Shown one piece after another: positions 1 through 13,741 of a stretch of DNA of 64,000 nt. The stretch's first letter is position 1. Each line of letters starts with the position of its first letter. The stretch is taken from contig LUVW01000045.1 in NCBI GenBank assembly GCA_001661515.1, positions 5,285 through 69,284 on the forward strand, read 5' to 3'. The position numbers and the translations under genes are program-made. The notes beneath the pieces are model-generated. The model saw nothing but the letters and a program-made list of their open reading frames with translations. It did no database searches and had not been told where the DNA came from. This stretch comes from Capniomyces stellatus (taxonomy: Eukaryota > Kickxellomycota > Harpellomycetes > Harpellales > Legeriomycetaceae).

Positions 1-120
1 CCCCCCCCCCCCCCCCATTTCTTTATTTCTGCTCTACACCGCTTTTAATCGGTATTTTGTGAAAAACGGCTTACCTGATGGTAGCGTTGTACTCAGTGTG
101 TTGTTTTACTTTTTTTTTAG
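1..120. other. Contig-edge poly-C run and intron sequence
   Basis: The first 16 bases are an unbroken C run, like the C runs flanking the N gap near 17.9 kb, so this is probably a scaffold edge or gap filler. The remaining bases to 120 end in a T-rich tract and TAG, an intron acceptor for the thioesterase exon that follows. I see no coding similarity before 121. Confidence 0.6.
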
Positions 121-1117
121 TCATTGCATTCGTACTTTTTGATGGCAGCAAACGACAAAATGCCAATATATTATTCTGTCGAGAGACTTCGCGATGGTAA
201 GCAGACGCTCTAGAGAATACTCTGTGATGTGTGGTCTTGTAAGATTTACTGCGTTTTGGTTTAACGGGTTGGGTTGGGTTGGGCTGGGCTGTTTTGGAAA
301 CGAAGGTAGATCCTTTGCATCAAGACGAGTGGACGCTAAGCAGAACAACAGGCTGATATTTACTATGACTGTCAGTTTCCATGTACCAGAAGAGTCTTTA
401 GTTCATCACCAGGTATAAAAACTTTAACTTTTGCCGATATATGAACATACACATGTATTGACCTTAATAAAACTAAGCTCGCTTGTGCCTACTGGTCTAA
501 ACACACAGGTTGTCATGCCAGATGTTAACCCGCCAAACAGTTACTCTCCAAAAGAGAACAGTAAAGGTGTTAGAAAGCTATACCGATTTAATAAAAACGA
601 CGAGTTTGAGATCAAGGAGGTTAGAGGGGAGATCGAGTTGCACAACCGGTTTGTTGGACAGGATAAAGCAGGAATGCCGTACTCTGAAACATTGAGTAGT
701 AAGGATATGCCTCCGCAGCTATACTGGTGGTACAAAACAAGGAGCGATTTAAAAGACGCGACTAATTTTGAAAAGCAGTGCGCAATAGCTTACCTGTCAG
801 ATTATCTGTACGTGTTTACAAGTGTACTTCCGCACGACACTGGTGATTTAATAGAGAGCCAGTATTTTGAAATGATGATGTCGTTGGATCACTCTGTCTG
901 GTTTCACGCACCTGTAAAGGGGGACGAATGGATATTGTTCCAGATGGAAAGCCATGTTGCTTCTGGCGGACGTAGTCTACTGTCTGGAAAGCTATTTAAC
1001 GAGCAGGGTGTTTTGGTTGCATCTACGTCGCAAGAGGGCTTTGTGCGAGGCATCAATCCTTACCTGAAGAAACTTGACTCCAAGATTCTTTCAAATCACA
1101 AAATGACGCTCCATTAG
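121..1117 (+). CDS. TES1: Acyl-CoA thioesterase II (TesB/ACOT8 family), 5'-partial
   Basis: Hydrolyses acyl-CoA to free fatty acid and CoA, typically in peroxisomes. Three exons are visible: 121-196, 306-412 and 509-1117 (264 codons with stop). The upstream exon or exons are missing at the window edge. The reconstructed start reads SLHSYFLMAAND, followed by MPIYYSVERLRDG and RSFASRRVDAKQ, the N-terminal hotdog signature of the family. The C-terminal hotdog holds the expected Asp in LDHSVWFH, a Ser/Thr position in HVASGGRS and a Gln in ASTSQEGF, matching the Asp/Thr-Ser/Gln active site known for TesB. The C-terminus is MTLH, with no canonical peroxisomal SKL-type signal, so peroxisomal location is uncertain. 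Intron phases (1 then 0) agree across junctions. Confidence 0.9.
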
Positions 1118-3193
1118 CTTGAGCGTAGTTTGTAACCCCTTTTTTAGTTTTTGGTTGTGGGGTTCGTTTTTTTTTTTTGTTTCTAAACCAAATGGGCTTA
1201 TATTTTCGTATATCTGGGTTTGAGAAAAGGATTATTATATTACATACAACCTTTTATTTTGTTTCTTTTTCTATGCCCAGAATACAGGATGAAGATGTTA
1301 AAGTAATTACCAAGCGAGCTGTTTATTGGCTTGTTGGTTTTTGGGCATTTTCTTCATTTTACTTTCAAAACCCCACAGTTTATACACAATTGTACTCTGG
1401 CAACCTTCTTGGTCTGTATAAACTACAATTATGAATTAGCCCAACTCCTTTGTAGTAACAAAACACGTGATTCTTGAATGCTTTTTTTCTTGATTTTTTA
1501 ATTTTGCTCAAATCCTAAAAGTTTCTTGTAAGACTTTGTTATTCATTTTGTTTGACCACTTGTCCTTAAAATCATGCTTTAGTTTGCTTTATGCTTTTAA
1601 AAAGTTTGTGTTTTTTTTTGTGGTAAAATGTGGATGGTAGATTAGCTCTGAAAGCCTGGTTTAGGTGGACAAGAGTTGTTTTTTTTTGCTTTGTTATAGT
1701 TTTAGTCTTGTCTTGGTGGATTAGCTTTGGGTAGTATAAATCAAATCCACTTGGAAAAACTCAGCCATAGTCCAGTGTTAAGATTTAAAAGGTGCTTTTA
1801 CAACGCATGTTTGTCTTTTTTCTTCCTTCTCTTTTCTTTAACCTGATTTACATATTTTTTTTCCATTACCAAAGTTGTCTTTTTCAAAGTGCGTCCACTT
1901 TTTTTTTGCCTTTCTTTTCTACTTTTTCTTGCTTTAAATAAACAACAAACCAAACGTCACATGTGATTTTTTGTATGATCATTTGACTTGGTTGAATTTA
2001 AAGGGAATATTTAAAATGAAGTAGGTTTAAAACGAAGTTGGTTTAAGACAAAGTTGGTTTAAAGCGAAGTGGATTTAAAATTGCTTGCTTGATACCTACA
2101 TAAAAGTGGTGTATGTTATATTTAAGCGCAAGTAAAAACATCCAAAGTGGTGTTGTAAAGATATATAGGTTAATAAAAATATACATATCCAGAGGTAATG
2201 CAAAAGATGATGGTTTTATTAGTGTATAAACATTTACTGTTGAAGCAGTAAGCGTTGTTGCTATTTTTATTCTTTATACGATAATTGATTACCAAGGTAG
2301 ATATGATATGGTTCATGGGAGAGCGAACTGTGAAAGCTGGTTTACAGGCATTATGCTTATGGTCTCATAACCTTACTTTGGAGTTGGTTTTTGGTCAAGC
2401 TGGCGAAAATCAAACAGTAAGTAGGTTTAATTGTTTCACAGCCAATTGCCAAAAGATGTAATTTATGAGGGTCTACTTTTTCAATTTGTCCAAGATGTTA
2501 ATTATTTTACTTGTCACGATTGATAAAAAGCTTGTAAAGTTTCAAAATACTAGAGAAAAAAAATAAATAAAATAAAATAAAGGGAATTTTTGCAAGCGGT
2601 TTAATTTTACAAAAACAAAACAGGGCAGATTTTCAGTAATAAATAGATCGTAAAACAATCAGAGTTCAAATTAAAGTTTGAATAGATATTACCAAGTAAA
2701 TGTATTTCAAATTGTGGCTTTGCTTAAAAGAAAATAGTGTCTTTGAAGGAATAACGTTAAAAAAAGCAGCAATCCAAAAAGACTAGTATTCTTAGATACC
2801 GTTACATTCAATAGATTTATATATTGCAGCATTTAAACAGAACCGCATGGTGCTATATACTACGCACTTTTTTTTTATTGAACCATCAAATCAGGTTTTA
2901 AAATTCAAAACAAAAAAAAGGGGGGGAGCGAAACTCAGACTAACTAGTAAAATACAAATAGAGGGTGGAATAAAGAAGAGAAGTTCGGAATATAAATGAC
3001 AGTTTAAAGTGCCTTTTTATTTTATTTTATTTTTGGGAAAATTGGAAACCAGAAACCGGCTTTTGAATTTATATTCGATAATAGATTGGAATAGAGGCCA
3101 TTTATTTGGGCAAACTTATTAGGTAGGAGACACGAGTATTTGGCACGTGAAAGCGTTCGAGTTTAATTCAGCTCTAGTAAAGCAAAGGCAAGG
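1118..3193. other. Intergenic region, about 2.1 kb
   Basis: T-rich then A-rich sequence between two plus-strand genes. An 85-codon open frame at 1177-1434 has no recognisable features and is probably chance. The only structure I see is the 16-bp tandem array at 2014-2077. The proximal part should hold the promoter of the dephospho-CoA kinase gene. Confidence 0.6.
2014..2077. repeat. 16-bp minisatellite, 4 degenerate copies
   Basis: Four adjacent 16-base units start at 2014, 2030, 2046 and 2062, with a consensus near AAACGAAGTTGGTTTA. Units differ from each other by a few substitutions without length change. Confidence 0.85.
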
Positions 3194-4352
3194 ATGCTTA
3201 TACTTGGACTCACCGGGGGCATTTCTACAGGTAATAGAGGTGTAAAAGTTGGCAATTGAAACCAAAAAATAAGGACAATTGAACAGTAGAATTCTGGTTT
3301 CGGAATATATCTTTTTAGTTTTACTAGTCCAGATTGCACCCACCCATTATCCCTCCTTCTTTTCTAAAAAGAGACTGAGAGGATAGCAGTGCTGGAGTTT
3401 AGAAAAAGCAAATGAAAAGTAACAATATGCTGTGATTAATGCTTTTTAGGAAAGAGTACAATTAGCACTTACATCAAAAGCAAAGGAATTGAAGTGATTG
3501 ATGCGGATGTTATTGCAAGGCAGATAATGGAGCCTGGGGCTGAGGGCTACAATAATGTGATTAGGAGTTTTGGGACAGTGGTGCTTCAAAAGGAGAGTGT
3601 GGAGATTGATAGGAAGAAGCTGGGAGATATAATCTTTGCAGACAAGGAAAAGCGGAAAATATTAAACAAATGCACACACCCAGCAGTTAGGAAAGAGATG
3701 CTGTATAGAGTTATTAAAGCATACATTAGAGGAAACAGGATATGCGTTCTTGATGTGCCTCTGCTTTTTGAAGGAAACCTGGACAGATTTTGCAGCAGTG
3801 TTATTGTGGTTAGCTGGTAAGTACCAAAGATGAAACTGCTGTTATGTATTAGTGAGCACTTTTCATGCAAGTTGCCCCTTCCCTCCCTCCCCCCCCCCCT
3901 CCCACTTTATTTTTCTTTTTATTTTTACAAGTATAAAATAAAGAGAGAAATAAGGAATGCTAAAACTGTTGGGTTGCTAATCAGCTATTGGGATTAATGT
4001 GGATTGTTATAGTTCTGAAATGACCCAGAGGCAGCGGCTGATGAAGCGAGACGGGATAAGCGAAGAGGACGCAGATTTGAGAATAATGTCGCAGATGAGC
4101 TTGTCTGAAAAACGCAAGAGGGCAGACTATGTAATTGACAATAATGGGAGTGTGGAAAACTCGTATCTACAGCTTGAAAAGATTTTGAGCCAATCAAGAC
4201 CGTCCTTTATCAAGTTTTACAGCGCGCTAGTTGGACCTGCTAGCGTGATCACATGTATTATAGGCATGGGAATTACTGGGCAGTATCAGTTTTATCTTAG
4301 AGGGCTGATGACGGGAGCTGCTGTTTGTTTATATTCTTATTTTGGCTACTAA
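3194..4352 (+). CDS. CAB5: Dephospho-CoA kinase (CoaE/CAB5/DCAKD family)
   Basis: Phosphorylates dephospho-CoA to CoA, the last step of CoA synthesis. Exons are 3194-3230, 3450-3816 and 4013-4352 (247 aa). The first exon is only 37 nt and encodes MLILGLTGGIST. Intron 1 falls between the glycine and lysine of the P-loop, so GGISTGKST exists only after splicing. Further family marks are VIDADVIARQ (substrate/acceptor motif), THPAVR, VLDVPLLFEG and, after the second splice, a VSC...QRQRLMKRDG lid region. The C-terminal 45 or so residues contain a hydrophobic segment (VGPASVITCIIGMGITG and following), suggesting membrane anchoring as in eukaryotic DCAKD-like proteins. Both splice phases (1 and 2) agree. 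Confidence 0.93.
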
Positions 4353-4597
4353 TGAGCAGAATTACTACTTTTATAACATTTTTCAAGAATTATAGTTTTG
4401 TTTAGAAAAAGTGGTTTTTTATTTGTATCCCATGTTCTATTTGAAGTTTATTGACCATTACCAACTCTTATTTGAATATCAAGTCCTTGTGAAATTCGTG
4501 ATTTTCATTAAAAAAAAAAAAGATCAATACAAAGAAAAATTTAAGCAGAAAAAAAAAAGAAAAAAAAAAAGCTGGTACAAGTAAAGTGTTAAGCGGA

Positions 4598-6691
4598 CTA
4601 GCTGATATCACCCATCAACTGACCCATTTTGATGGATTGGCCGGGTGTGATGTTGAATTTGAAGGAGTCGGGGGCTTCAAAGACAAGAACAACGGTGGAG
4701 CCTAGCTTAAAGCCACCGAGCTCCTGGCCCTTGACAATAGGGATTCCGTCTTCTGGGTGTCCAGAATGTGCACCATAGATCAGCTCAGCGTAGTTGCCTA
4801 TAGAGTGTCTGTGTGCGCCTTGGTTAGTTTTTAAGCCCGAGTCAAAGTTCAAAACAACGGAGCCAACATTTGTGGCGCCAACAGGAATCATGGACATAAA
4901 CCCGTGCTTCCAGCGGCCAAGCAGACAGACGCGCTCGTTAAGGACAAATAGGTTCTGAAGCATTTTTGCAACATATGGACTGACAGAGTAAAGTTCACCA
5001 GCAAAGTGACGTCTCGACTCAACGGTCCAGTCTGTAGGTGAGTGGAATCTGTGGTAGTTTCCGGGGGCCAAGTACACAACACAAAAAAACAGCTTGTTTC
5101 CATGTGAAATCCGAGTATCCCAAACCTTGTTTTTTGGCTTGATGTCGTCAACCGCCTTGATGGTGGTCTCTGGATTTCCTGATAGCAGCGTTTCTACAGA
5201 GTAGGGAATTTCGTTGATTTCGGCAAAGTTTTCCGATGTTGATATTGTTTCTGACCCACTCTTGATTGCCACTGACAGTGCTGTTGATTCCTCATCGGCT
5301 GTGTTCCCCCCAATACCTAAAAACTCTTGCAAGCTGTATGTAATCCCCTTGACTTGCTCAATCTTGCTACCTTCAACCACTCCAAAGTGCAGAATTTTCC
5401 CGTCAGATGGACTGACCTAAAAAAAACACAAACATTTGTTTAGTAACAACAATAAGCATGACAAACAAACTATTATGCAATTCACATACACCAATAATAC
5501 AGGCGTTTCAATTTTATATCACGTGGCGAGGGTTTTTTTTCCTTCCCCGGTAATATTAAGGAAGTAGGGTAAAATAAGTATAGAGAAACTTACTAGTAGT
5601 CCTTTATCTATTGGCCGAACGTCTTCCCTGATTTCTCTGTAAAAAAATGCTGACAGGTTTGGGTAGTTTTTCAGGTCTGGATCCTTCATTTCACTCAAAT
5701 CACAGTTAAACACCCAGCCATAGAATTTAAGCATTGGTACGCGGATGCTGGATGGGATCACTATCTCGTTGAACCAGCCAAACAATCTTGATAGCGCTTT
5801 AAGAGGCAGCATCGCCATAATCTTCACCTATAATTTAGATGAAGTAAGGATTTAATTATTTTTATTAAGGACAGGATTTCTATTCAATACATCAAAGTGA
5901 AGGTTTACTGTGCAGAAAACCCACCGCTGGAGCTTTCGATATTTTTCAAACAATCCAAACGTGCTGACTTTAAACAGACAAAAGAACCAACATGACTTAC
6001 CTGCCACGGACCTTGAACAATCACTCTTTGTTCCTGGGCTTCGTTTTTATCGCCAGTGACTATGTGGTAAAGCTGTTGTGCTCCAATGTAAGCTATTCCC
6101 GCCTTGGCCGAGATCCAGAACCACCTTTTGTTTTCTTTAGGTGGAAATAAGAACAAATAAAGTATACTTAGTACCAAATACACCAACTTGGAAAAAAAAA
6201 AAAAAAAGAACAGAAAACGAGAACACTTGTTTTATTTATACTACTGCATCTACTTTGTGGAACATTGTAAAATGCGTAAGGTAAGGAGTGGGGGAAGGAG
6301 GCATGTTATGTTCGGGCCTTTTAAATGTATTATAAACACACAAACCTGATTTGCTATCTGAATCTTTATTTTCGGTTTTGTTTTCCTCAGCGTTCTTTTG
6401 GTCTTGTGTGTTTTGTTGGTTCTGGCTGTAAAATCTTTTTTGAATTCCCAAGAATCTAGTTTCTTGGGCAAATCTGTACCTATTAAGTTCCAAACACTTG
6501 GAACCTGTGTTGGCTCTACCGATTCTTTTTTCTTGTGCCAACACACATTGTTTTAGCGCCAGACTCGCAACTCCTACCACCTGCCGGCCTAATCTCGGTT
6601 GAATTGACAGTGCAATATTGGCGCTTGTTTTTTGCAGAGTCTTGGATTCGAGCCTTTTAATCCCATTTAGATTGATTACTGCCGCGCTCAT
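4598..6691 (-). CDS. PSD1: Phosphatidylserine decarboxylase proenzyme, mitochondrial type
   Basis: Converts phosphatidylserine to phosphatidylethanolamine at the mitochondrial inner membrane. Exons on the minus strand: 6691-about 6338, 6186-6001, 5827-5594, 5416-4598 (about 530 aa). The N-terminus is basic and Ser/Gln-rich (RFLGIQKRFYSQNQQN), consistent with a mitochondrial presequence. Exon 2 has one transmembrane segment (YLVLSILYLFLF). The catalytic domain includes LLVSPSDGKILHFG and VKGITYSLQEFLG. The autocatalytic self-cleavage/pyruvoyl motif LGST is at 4694-4705 (GFKLGSTVVLVFEAP). The exon 1/2 junction is the weak point: phase 0 needs a poor donor (GTTTAT at 6337), while the better-placed GTTTGT donor gives the wrong phase. 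Exons 2-4 are secure. Confidence 0.92.
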
Positions 6692-8290
6692 ATTCGTTTT
6701 TGTTCTATGTTCTCTCTATTGGATATTATCTAGAAAGTGACTGTTTGTTTGTAAGGTTGGAATGTCAAAGTAAATAAAAAGAGCGCAAGCTGGAAAAGCA
6801 AATAAGTTTTTTTTTTTATTGAAAAAAAAAAATTGGAAACCATAAGATATTGGCTTTTCTAGACTCGATTATTTTGGCTATTATCTTTATTGATTAGGTT
6901 CGATTTGAAATTTGGGATTTTATTTATAATGCTAGTTTATTTCAAAATGCAAATCATAAATCACAACAAATCAAGATTGTTTTGCAGATGAAAAAAAAAG
7001 AAAATTTGAACTGCGAGTAAAAGCTAAACATTTGTGGTATATTCGATATCAAATAAGCTGAACCTTATACCGGTTATTTAGTGGTTTTGACAGGAAAGTA
7101 AAGTGGCAAGAGAGATATGGGTACCGTCGATTATAAAACAGTGGTATGATTTATACTTGACAAAGTGAGCAGAGATTTGTTAATAACGCAGTTGGAAAAA
7201 CAAAAAAAAACAAAATGAAAATGAAAATGAGGTCAGTGTTGAAAAGACCGAGTTGGAGTGTTGGGTTAAAGTAATGGGCAAGTGTATTGAACAATGTATG
7301 TGTATAAAGTTAAACTAGAAAAGGCGAGATACGCAATTCCCAAATGTTGATACCCAGATGATTGGAAATAGTGGGTGAATGAAAAGAAAATAATGGGATT
7401 TTTTGGTGTTGGTGTTGGTGATGGTGATCCTTACTTTATTATAGAGCAATAAGGCCAGTTGGGCGAATGAAAAATAAATGACAGAAAAGACGGGGGGGAT
7501 ATTATAGGCTGGAATTGAAATGAGAATCAGCGGTAAGAAAGAAAAAGGGAAAATGGAAAATGAAAAGTAAAATAAACAAATCCAAGGAGAGAAGAGTAAA
7601 AAAAAAATAGAAAATGAAATATAAATAAAAGCTATTTGCAAAGTAAATAAATAAAAGAATAGGAAGAGAAGAAAAAAATATATATGAATAATAGGAAAAT
7701 GCAATTTAAAAAAAAATTGTAGTACTAAAGAGGACGCAAGTTCAAGATAAAGTAAATTAAGAGCAAACTTTGTAAACGTATATAAAAGGAATAATAATAA
7801 TAAAAAACAAATTGAAGGTTTGAAATAATTAACTGAATAAAAAAACAAGAAAAGAAAAAGAAGACAGGAACAACTTTTTTTACTTGCAAGATTAGAGTAC
7901 AAGGTTGTTTTTTATTATTATTAGAAGGACTAAACAGCAAGGGTAATAGTAAAGCAATAGAAGCAAGAAACAAATACATGAGGTGGCAATCTTGCAGCAA
8001 AATAGAATTGTAAACAACAGTAAATAAAACTTGTTTGGTAGATTAGGGATTTCAAATACAAAAAGAAGAGAATAGTTGAATAAATTAATTAAATTTGTAT
8101 ATACACAAGACAAAGGATTGATACAAGAAGGAAAAGAAGGAAGAAAACGCCGCAGTGATAATAAAGGCGGAATAGGATAGTGTCGGGTAATATATAATAT
8201 AAAAAAAACAGAGACAAATAACAGGTGCAGAAAGGAAACTGCAAGGAGAGAGAAGAGAAAGATAGGGACGGTAATAAGTAAAATCACTAG
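6692..8290. other. Divergent promoter region of PSD1 and NOT1
   Basis: About 1.6 kb between the start of PSD1 (-) and the first NOT1 exon I can place (+). From about 7300 on, the plus strand becomes strongly A/G-rich and nearly lacks C, continuing into the 5' half of NOT1. Long minus-strand open frames here (7315-8332) are Phe/Leu/Tyr-rich products of that composition and not convincing genes. The NOT1 start codon and any further upstream exon must lie here but could not be fixed. Confidence 0.55.
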
Positions 8291-11200
8291 CTGTGGATCA
8301 AAGTAAAAATAACAGAGCTGAATCTCTGGCAAGAGCCGGGGTGCTTGAAATAGTTAAAGGATTGAAACAGGGAGGACTAGAAGAGGATTTGAAAATAGTA
8401 GTCGAGGTAAATATATATTATATATATTGGTAGATGAGTAGATGAGTAGATTGGAAAAGTTGAGGATGAAACTAAGGGGGATGGGGAGAAGTAAAGAAGA
8501 TAGAATAAAGAGGATTAAAAATAAATAAATAAATGGAAATAGATTATAGAAAGGTTTGGAAAAAGCGCGTTTATAGAATTATTGCAAGGAGTACTTGGAG
8601 AGTTAGAAAGGATAAACACAGAGATTGTAGAGAGAGAAAAGCTTGGAAGCAAAGTGGGTACTGAGGAACTGAGAGAAAAGAGAGAGATATACAGAGTATT
8701 GATAAAAGAGGTTATAAGCAACACAGTAAAAGTAGATAATAAGGAGGAAAAGGGACAGAGTAGTATTGACATATCAGAGATATTGTTTGAGGCTTTGAAC
8801 GAAACAGAGACAAAAGAGACAAAAGAGACAAAAGAGTACTTGGGACGGGTAAAGGTGGTAGATATAAAAGAGTTTTTTGAAGAAGAAGACACAGAAGAGT
8901 ATTACAAATTTTGTGAGTTTGTGATATTAGCGAGGAAATCAAAGAATAGGAGACTAGCGCAAGAGGCAAAAGAAGTTTGGGAAAAAGTTAGAGCAGGAAT
9001 AGAGGAAAGAAAGGAAGGAAAAGAAAAGGAAGGAAAAGAAAAAGAGTACAAGAAAAGGATAGAGATATTATTGAAGAGAACAGAGGGTGAAAAGAAAAAA
9101 GAGATGGAGTTATTTGAGATAGTTAAGGGGGCGAGTAGAGAAAGGTTGAGTACGGGGGAAGGGGTAGTTTCGGTGATTAAGGAAGGGGGGATGCAGCTTG
9201 GGTGTGGGGAAAAGGAGTTGGGGAGATTGGTGAATGTGAAGAGTGTAGCGCAAATGATGAGTATAATAATGAGTGAAGAGAGATTGGCGGAAGAGTTTTT
9301 AGAGACAAGGCTGGGAGAGGGAATAGGGATGCTGCTGGGGGATACGAATTGGGTGGCAATAGCGAGGGAGATAGTGAAGGTGGGGCCGGAGGTGAGAGGA
9401 GAGAAGGGGGCAGAGTTTGTGGTAAGGACGTGGGTGGGGGGAGCGGAGGTGATGGGGGGCAGAGCAGGAGTTCGAATGGGGTTCCCAATAGGAGAAATGA
9501 GCGATGGATGGAAGGATGGGGGGAAGAGAGTGAGATTTTTAAAGGAGATAATAGGAATAGCAGAGAAAGTGACAAGGAGAGAAGAAGAGGAAGAAGAAGG
9601 AGAAGAAAAGTATGGAGTTGAACAAGTAAATGTAAATAGTGAAAGTGGAGATAATGAAGGAGGAGATAAAGAAGAAATAAACGATAAAGGTGTGGAAAAG
9701 ACAAGAACAAGAACAAGAACAAGAGCAAATACAAAAACAAAGAGGGAAAGAGGAATAGAGTTTGATGTGGGGATGGCAGTTTTGGCAGATGGGGTGGAAG
9801 AGACGCAGTATGTGATATACAAGAGAAGGATGGAGACGATGATAAAGTCGATATGGAACTCGTTGAATGTGTTATTGAGTTTGACGCAGATGCTGGAGAC
9901 GGTGTACAAGGACGAAGCGATGAGGTTGCTGGAAAGGGGGAATCGGGAGGAGAGGATTCTGATGACGTTGGGGATGATTAGGCTGAAAGTACAGCATCCA
10001 TTCCAGCAAAACATGATTCAGCAAAACGTGTATGGATTTTTAAACAGAATGGACAAGGAGTGGGATTGGAATTTGGATTCAAAGTTGAGACCAAGAGGTA
10101 CAGGTACAGGTACAGGTACAGGTACAGGTACAGGTAGAGATAAAACAAGAATAAAGTCAGAAGTGGATATTCAAAAAGAGGCAAAAGTAAAAGTAAAAGT
10201 AGATGCAGAGGTAGGGGTAGATGCAAATGCAAATGCAAATACAAACACAAAAGTAAAGACACAGATAACAGAGGTAGTAAATGAGGAAGAAAAGATGAGG
10301 AGAGAGACGGATTGGTTGGTATTTTTTTCGTTGTTGAGGTTACTGGATGGGGGAATGTTGGTGAATTTGTTGTGTTCGCAGTATAGAAGAACGCTGTCAA
10401 AGGGAGTTGGAATTGAAGTTGGAGTTGGGGGAGGAACGGGGGGAAGTACTGGGGTGGGACTGGAGAAAGGGGCGGGAACAGGAGCAGGAACAGGAACAGG
10501 AACAGGAATTGGAATTGGAATTGGAATTGGATCAGGTTTAGGGTCAGGAATTGGATCAGGATTTGGAGTATTGAGAAAGTCGTTGGATATAATGGTGAGG
10601 GTGAATATACACGAGGAAGTATTGTTACAGCCAAAGAGTGAGGATTCGGGGATGTTGGACTTTATTCTAGAGCTGGCGGTGTTGGCGGGAAGGAGAGGAT
10701 ACATATCGTTTGAGGTGTGGTTTATGGCGATGTTGGGAGAGTCAGGAATTGATATGTTGCATCCGGCACTAGAAGTGATGCAAATGAAGTTGGAATTGGA
10801 GAGCAAGAGACAACGAGACTTGAATAAGAATCAAAGTAAAAGTAAAAGTAAAAGTAAAAGTAAAAGTAAAAGTAAAAGTAAAGAGGAAAATAAAGAAAAA
10901 GAAGAAAATAAAGATAAAATAAAGGAAAAAGGGGAAGTTGAAGATGAAGATGAAGGAGAAAATAAAGATGAAGATGAAGATGAAGATGAAGATGAAGATG
11001 AAGATGAAGATGAGATCAAGGGTAGTTGGTCATTGGAAGAATTAGAAACGGTATTTTCAGGGTTGGGGCAAGTGGCAATGTCAGCAAACAATTCGGCGAA
11101 CCTCAAATCGTTGTATATGGAATATGTGGGATTGTTGCCAGAGTTGCAGCGGTTTTCAGAGAGAGATAAGGACAAGGTAGTTGGAGACGAGGTGATTGAG

Positions 11201-13678
11201 AAGGAGGCAGAAGGATTGTTTCTGCAGTTGTACCGGGGAGACTTGGCAATAGAGAGGATGGTTGAAGTACTAGGAGAACTGCGGGACTCGGGGCTGAGAC
11301 ACAAGCGTCGAATCTATGGACACGCGGTACAATATCCAGTTGATGAGTACAAGTTTTTCAGCAATTACCCGGAAAAGGAGTTGGTGATTACAGGCAGGCT
11401 GGTGGGCAAGTTGGTGAAGAATCACATGTATGCAGCGGCAGCAGAGGCAGCGATGATAGAGCTGATCCAGTCGGCGTTACAGTCAGGAGTAGCAACAAAG
11501 ACGTTCCGGTTTGGTGAGGTGGCGGTACAGGAGTTCAAGGAGCGGTTGGAGACATGGCCAGGGTTCTGTATCAGAGTATCGCAGATCCCAGCAGTACAGC
11601 AACGGTCAACAGCAGTATTTGGACTGATTAAAGAGATATTAAGAAGTCACGTGAACAATAATAACAATAGTACAGGAACAGGAACAGGAACAGTAGTAGG
11701 AACAGGAACAGTAGTAGGAACAGGAACAGGAACAGGAACAGGATTAATCAAGAATAATAATAGTAGTAATAGTAATATTAACAATGATAATAACAAGTAT
11801 AGTTTCACAACAATAGAAATGGCAGGACATGTTGATGGAGGTAGAGAAAAGGATCAAGTGGAACCTAATGAGCAAATCAAGGACAAGGTACAATTTGCAA
11901 TCAACAATATGACGTTGTTGAACATTGAAAGCAAGTCGAGGGAAATCACAGGGATTTTCACAAAGGAGTTTAGCAAATGGATCAGTACAATTCTAGTGAA
12001 ACGAGCAGGCCAGGAACCAAACTACCACGAGATCTACCACCTGCTGATTGAGCGGATCGACAGCGCACTGCTCAACAAGTACCTGCTGCGGGAAACGCTC
12101 GTAGCTGTAGGCAAACTGCTCAACTCGGAATCAACAGCCAACAGTTCGAGGGACCGCGGACAGCTGGGCAACCTGGGCACGTGGCTTGGGGGAATGACAC
12201 TGGCAAAGAACAGACCACTTTTACGCAAACATATTTCATTGAAGGGTCTGCTGATCCAAGGGTTTGAGTCGAACAAGCTGATAGTGGCTATTCCGTTTGT
12301 GTGCAAGGTGCTCAAACAGTGCTCAATGTCAACGGTGTTCAGACCGCCCAACCCCTGGCTCATGCGTATGATTGCTGTTCTAGTTGAACTTTACACAACT
12401 GCTGAACTCAAACTCAACCTCAAGTTTGAAATCGAAGTTCTATGCCGCGCACTCAACGTTGATATTAAAGACGTCCAACCATCACACATTATCCAGGACC
12501 ACGCAGCACGCACAATCAACGCGTTGGAATTTGAACTGGGCAGCGGTACTACCATCACCACCAATACTACTACCAATACTACTACTACTACCAATACTAC
12601 TACTACTACTACCAATACTGGAATTGGAATTGGAATTGGAATTGGAATTGGAATTGGAATTGGAATTGGAATGGTTAGTGGTGATGGTGAAGATGCAGGT
12701 GTGAATCCAGGTTTGTCGGTTTTAACTGCTGCAGATCTCAGTATTGACATTATTGGTGCACTGATGCAACATGCACAGTTTTCTACGTGTAATGGACTCT
12801 TCAACTCCCAGCCAGGCCTCAAAAAACTCTTCTACGCTCTAGCCGAACGGTTTATCCAGGAAATCATTCCAATCCACATATCACGTGCCGTGTTTGTAGC
12901 CACCGCCGCTACCAAGGACACCGTACAGCGTGACTTCTGCGGCGAGCCCAGTGAGGACCGTATGCACCGTGCAGCTCAGCTGATGGTGCGTGGACTGGCG
13001 GGCGCGTTGGCAGTGAGTCTGTGCCGCGAACAGCTCAAGAGTAAGATGTACCTGGGCATGCGCGAGTGGTTGCTGAGCGAGTCTTTGCCCGAATCGTTGG
13101 CCAGTCAGTTGGCTGCAGGACTGGTGGGCGAGAACCTTGATCTGGTGTGCGCGATTGCCGAAAAGGAAGCAATTGAACGCGCGTCTATCCAAATCGACAT
13201 TCTGTTCAACGAATCTCTTCACGCTAGAAAACGGATGCGCGAACGAACAGGTCAGCCCTTCTACGATATTGGCATCCACAGCAACCTTGCTTACCCAGCC
13301 GACTGCCCAGACGCCCTCCGCATCAAACTGAGTTCTGTACCCCCAGCCCTACTGTCCATCTACGACGACTTTGCCTCCATTCCACACTTTCCAAGTCAAA
13401 TATCAGCAGAAGCACCAGCTCCAACTCCAGCTACTGGATCAACTCCAGCAAATACAAATACAAATACAAATACAAATACAAATACAAATACAAATACAAA
13501 TGCTGCTGTTGACTCCATTGATAATGAAACTCTAGTCCAGAACTTTTACCTACTCTTATCTGATCTCGACAAGCTGGTTTCTACAGCCAGTAGTGGTGCA
13601 TCACTAGCCACTCTACCCCAGTCCCATGAAGCCCGTATGTATGCCCGTGAACTACTTTTACTGGTAGCAAGAACAACC

Positions 13679-13741
<63 letters not shown>

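Noticed and set aside
1177..1434. 85-codon plus-strand frame with a hydrophobic patch
   Set aside because: No family likeness, poor start context, T-rich composition typical of a 3' flank.
7315..8332. Minus-strand open frames of 90-195 codons rich in Phe, Leu, Tyr
   Set aside because: They are complementary to an A/G-rich, C-poor flank that rarely forms stops on the opposite strand. No ATG context, domain or splice logic; they precede NOT1.
8902..10806. Long minus-strand open frames (up to 370 codons) rich in Ser, Pro, Leu
   Set aside because: Antisense shadows of the purine-rich 5' half of NOT1, whose plus-strand frame has clear homology.
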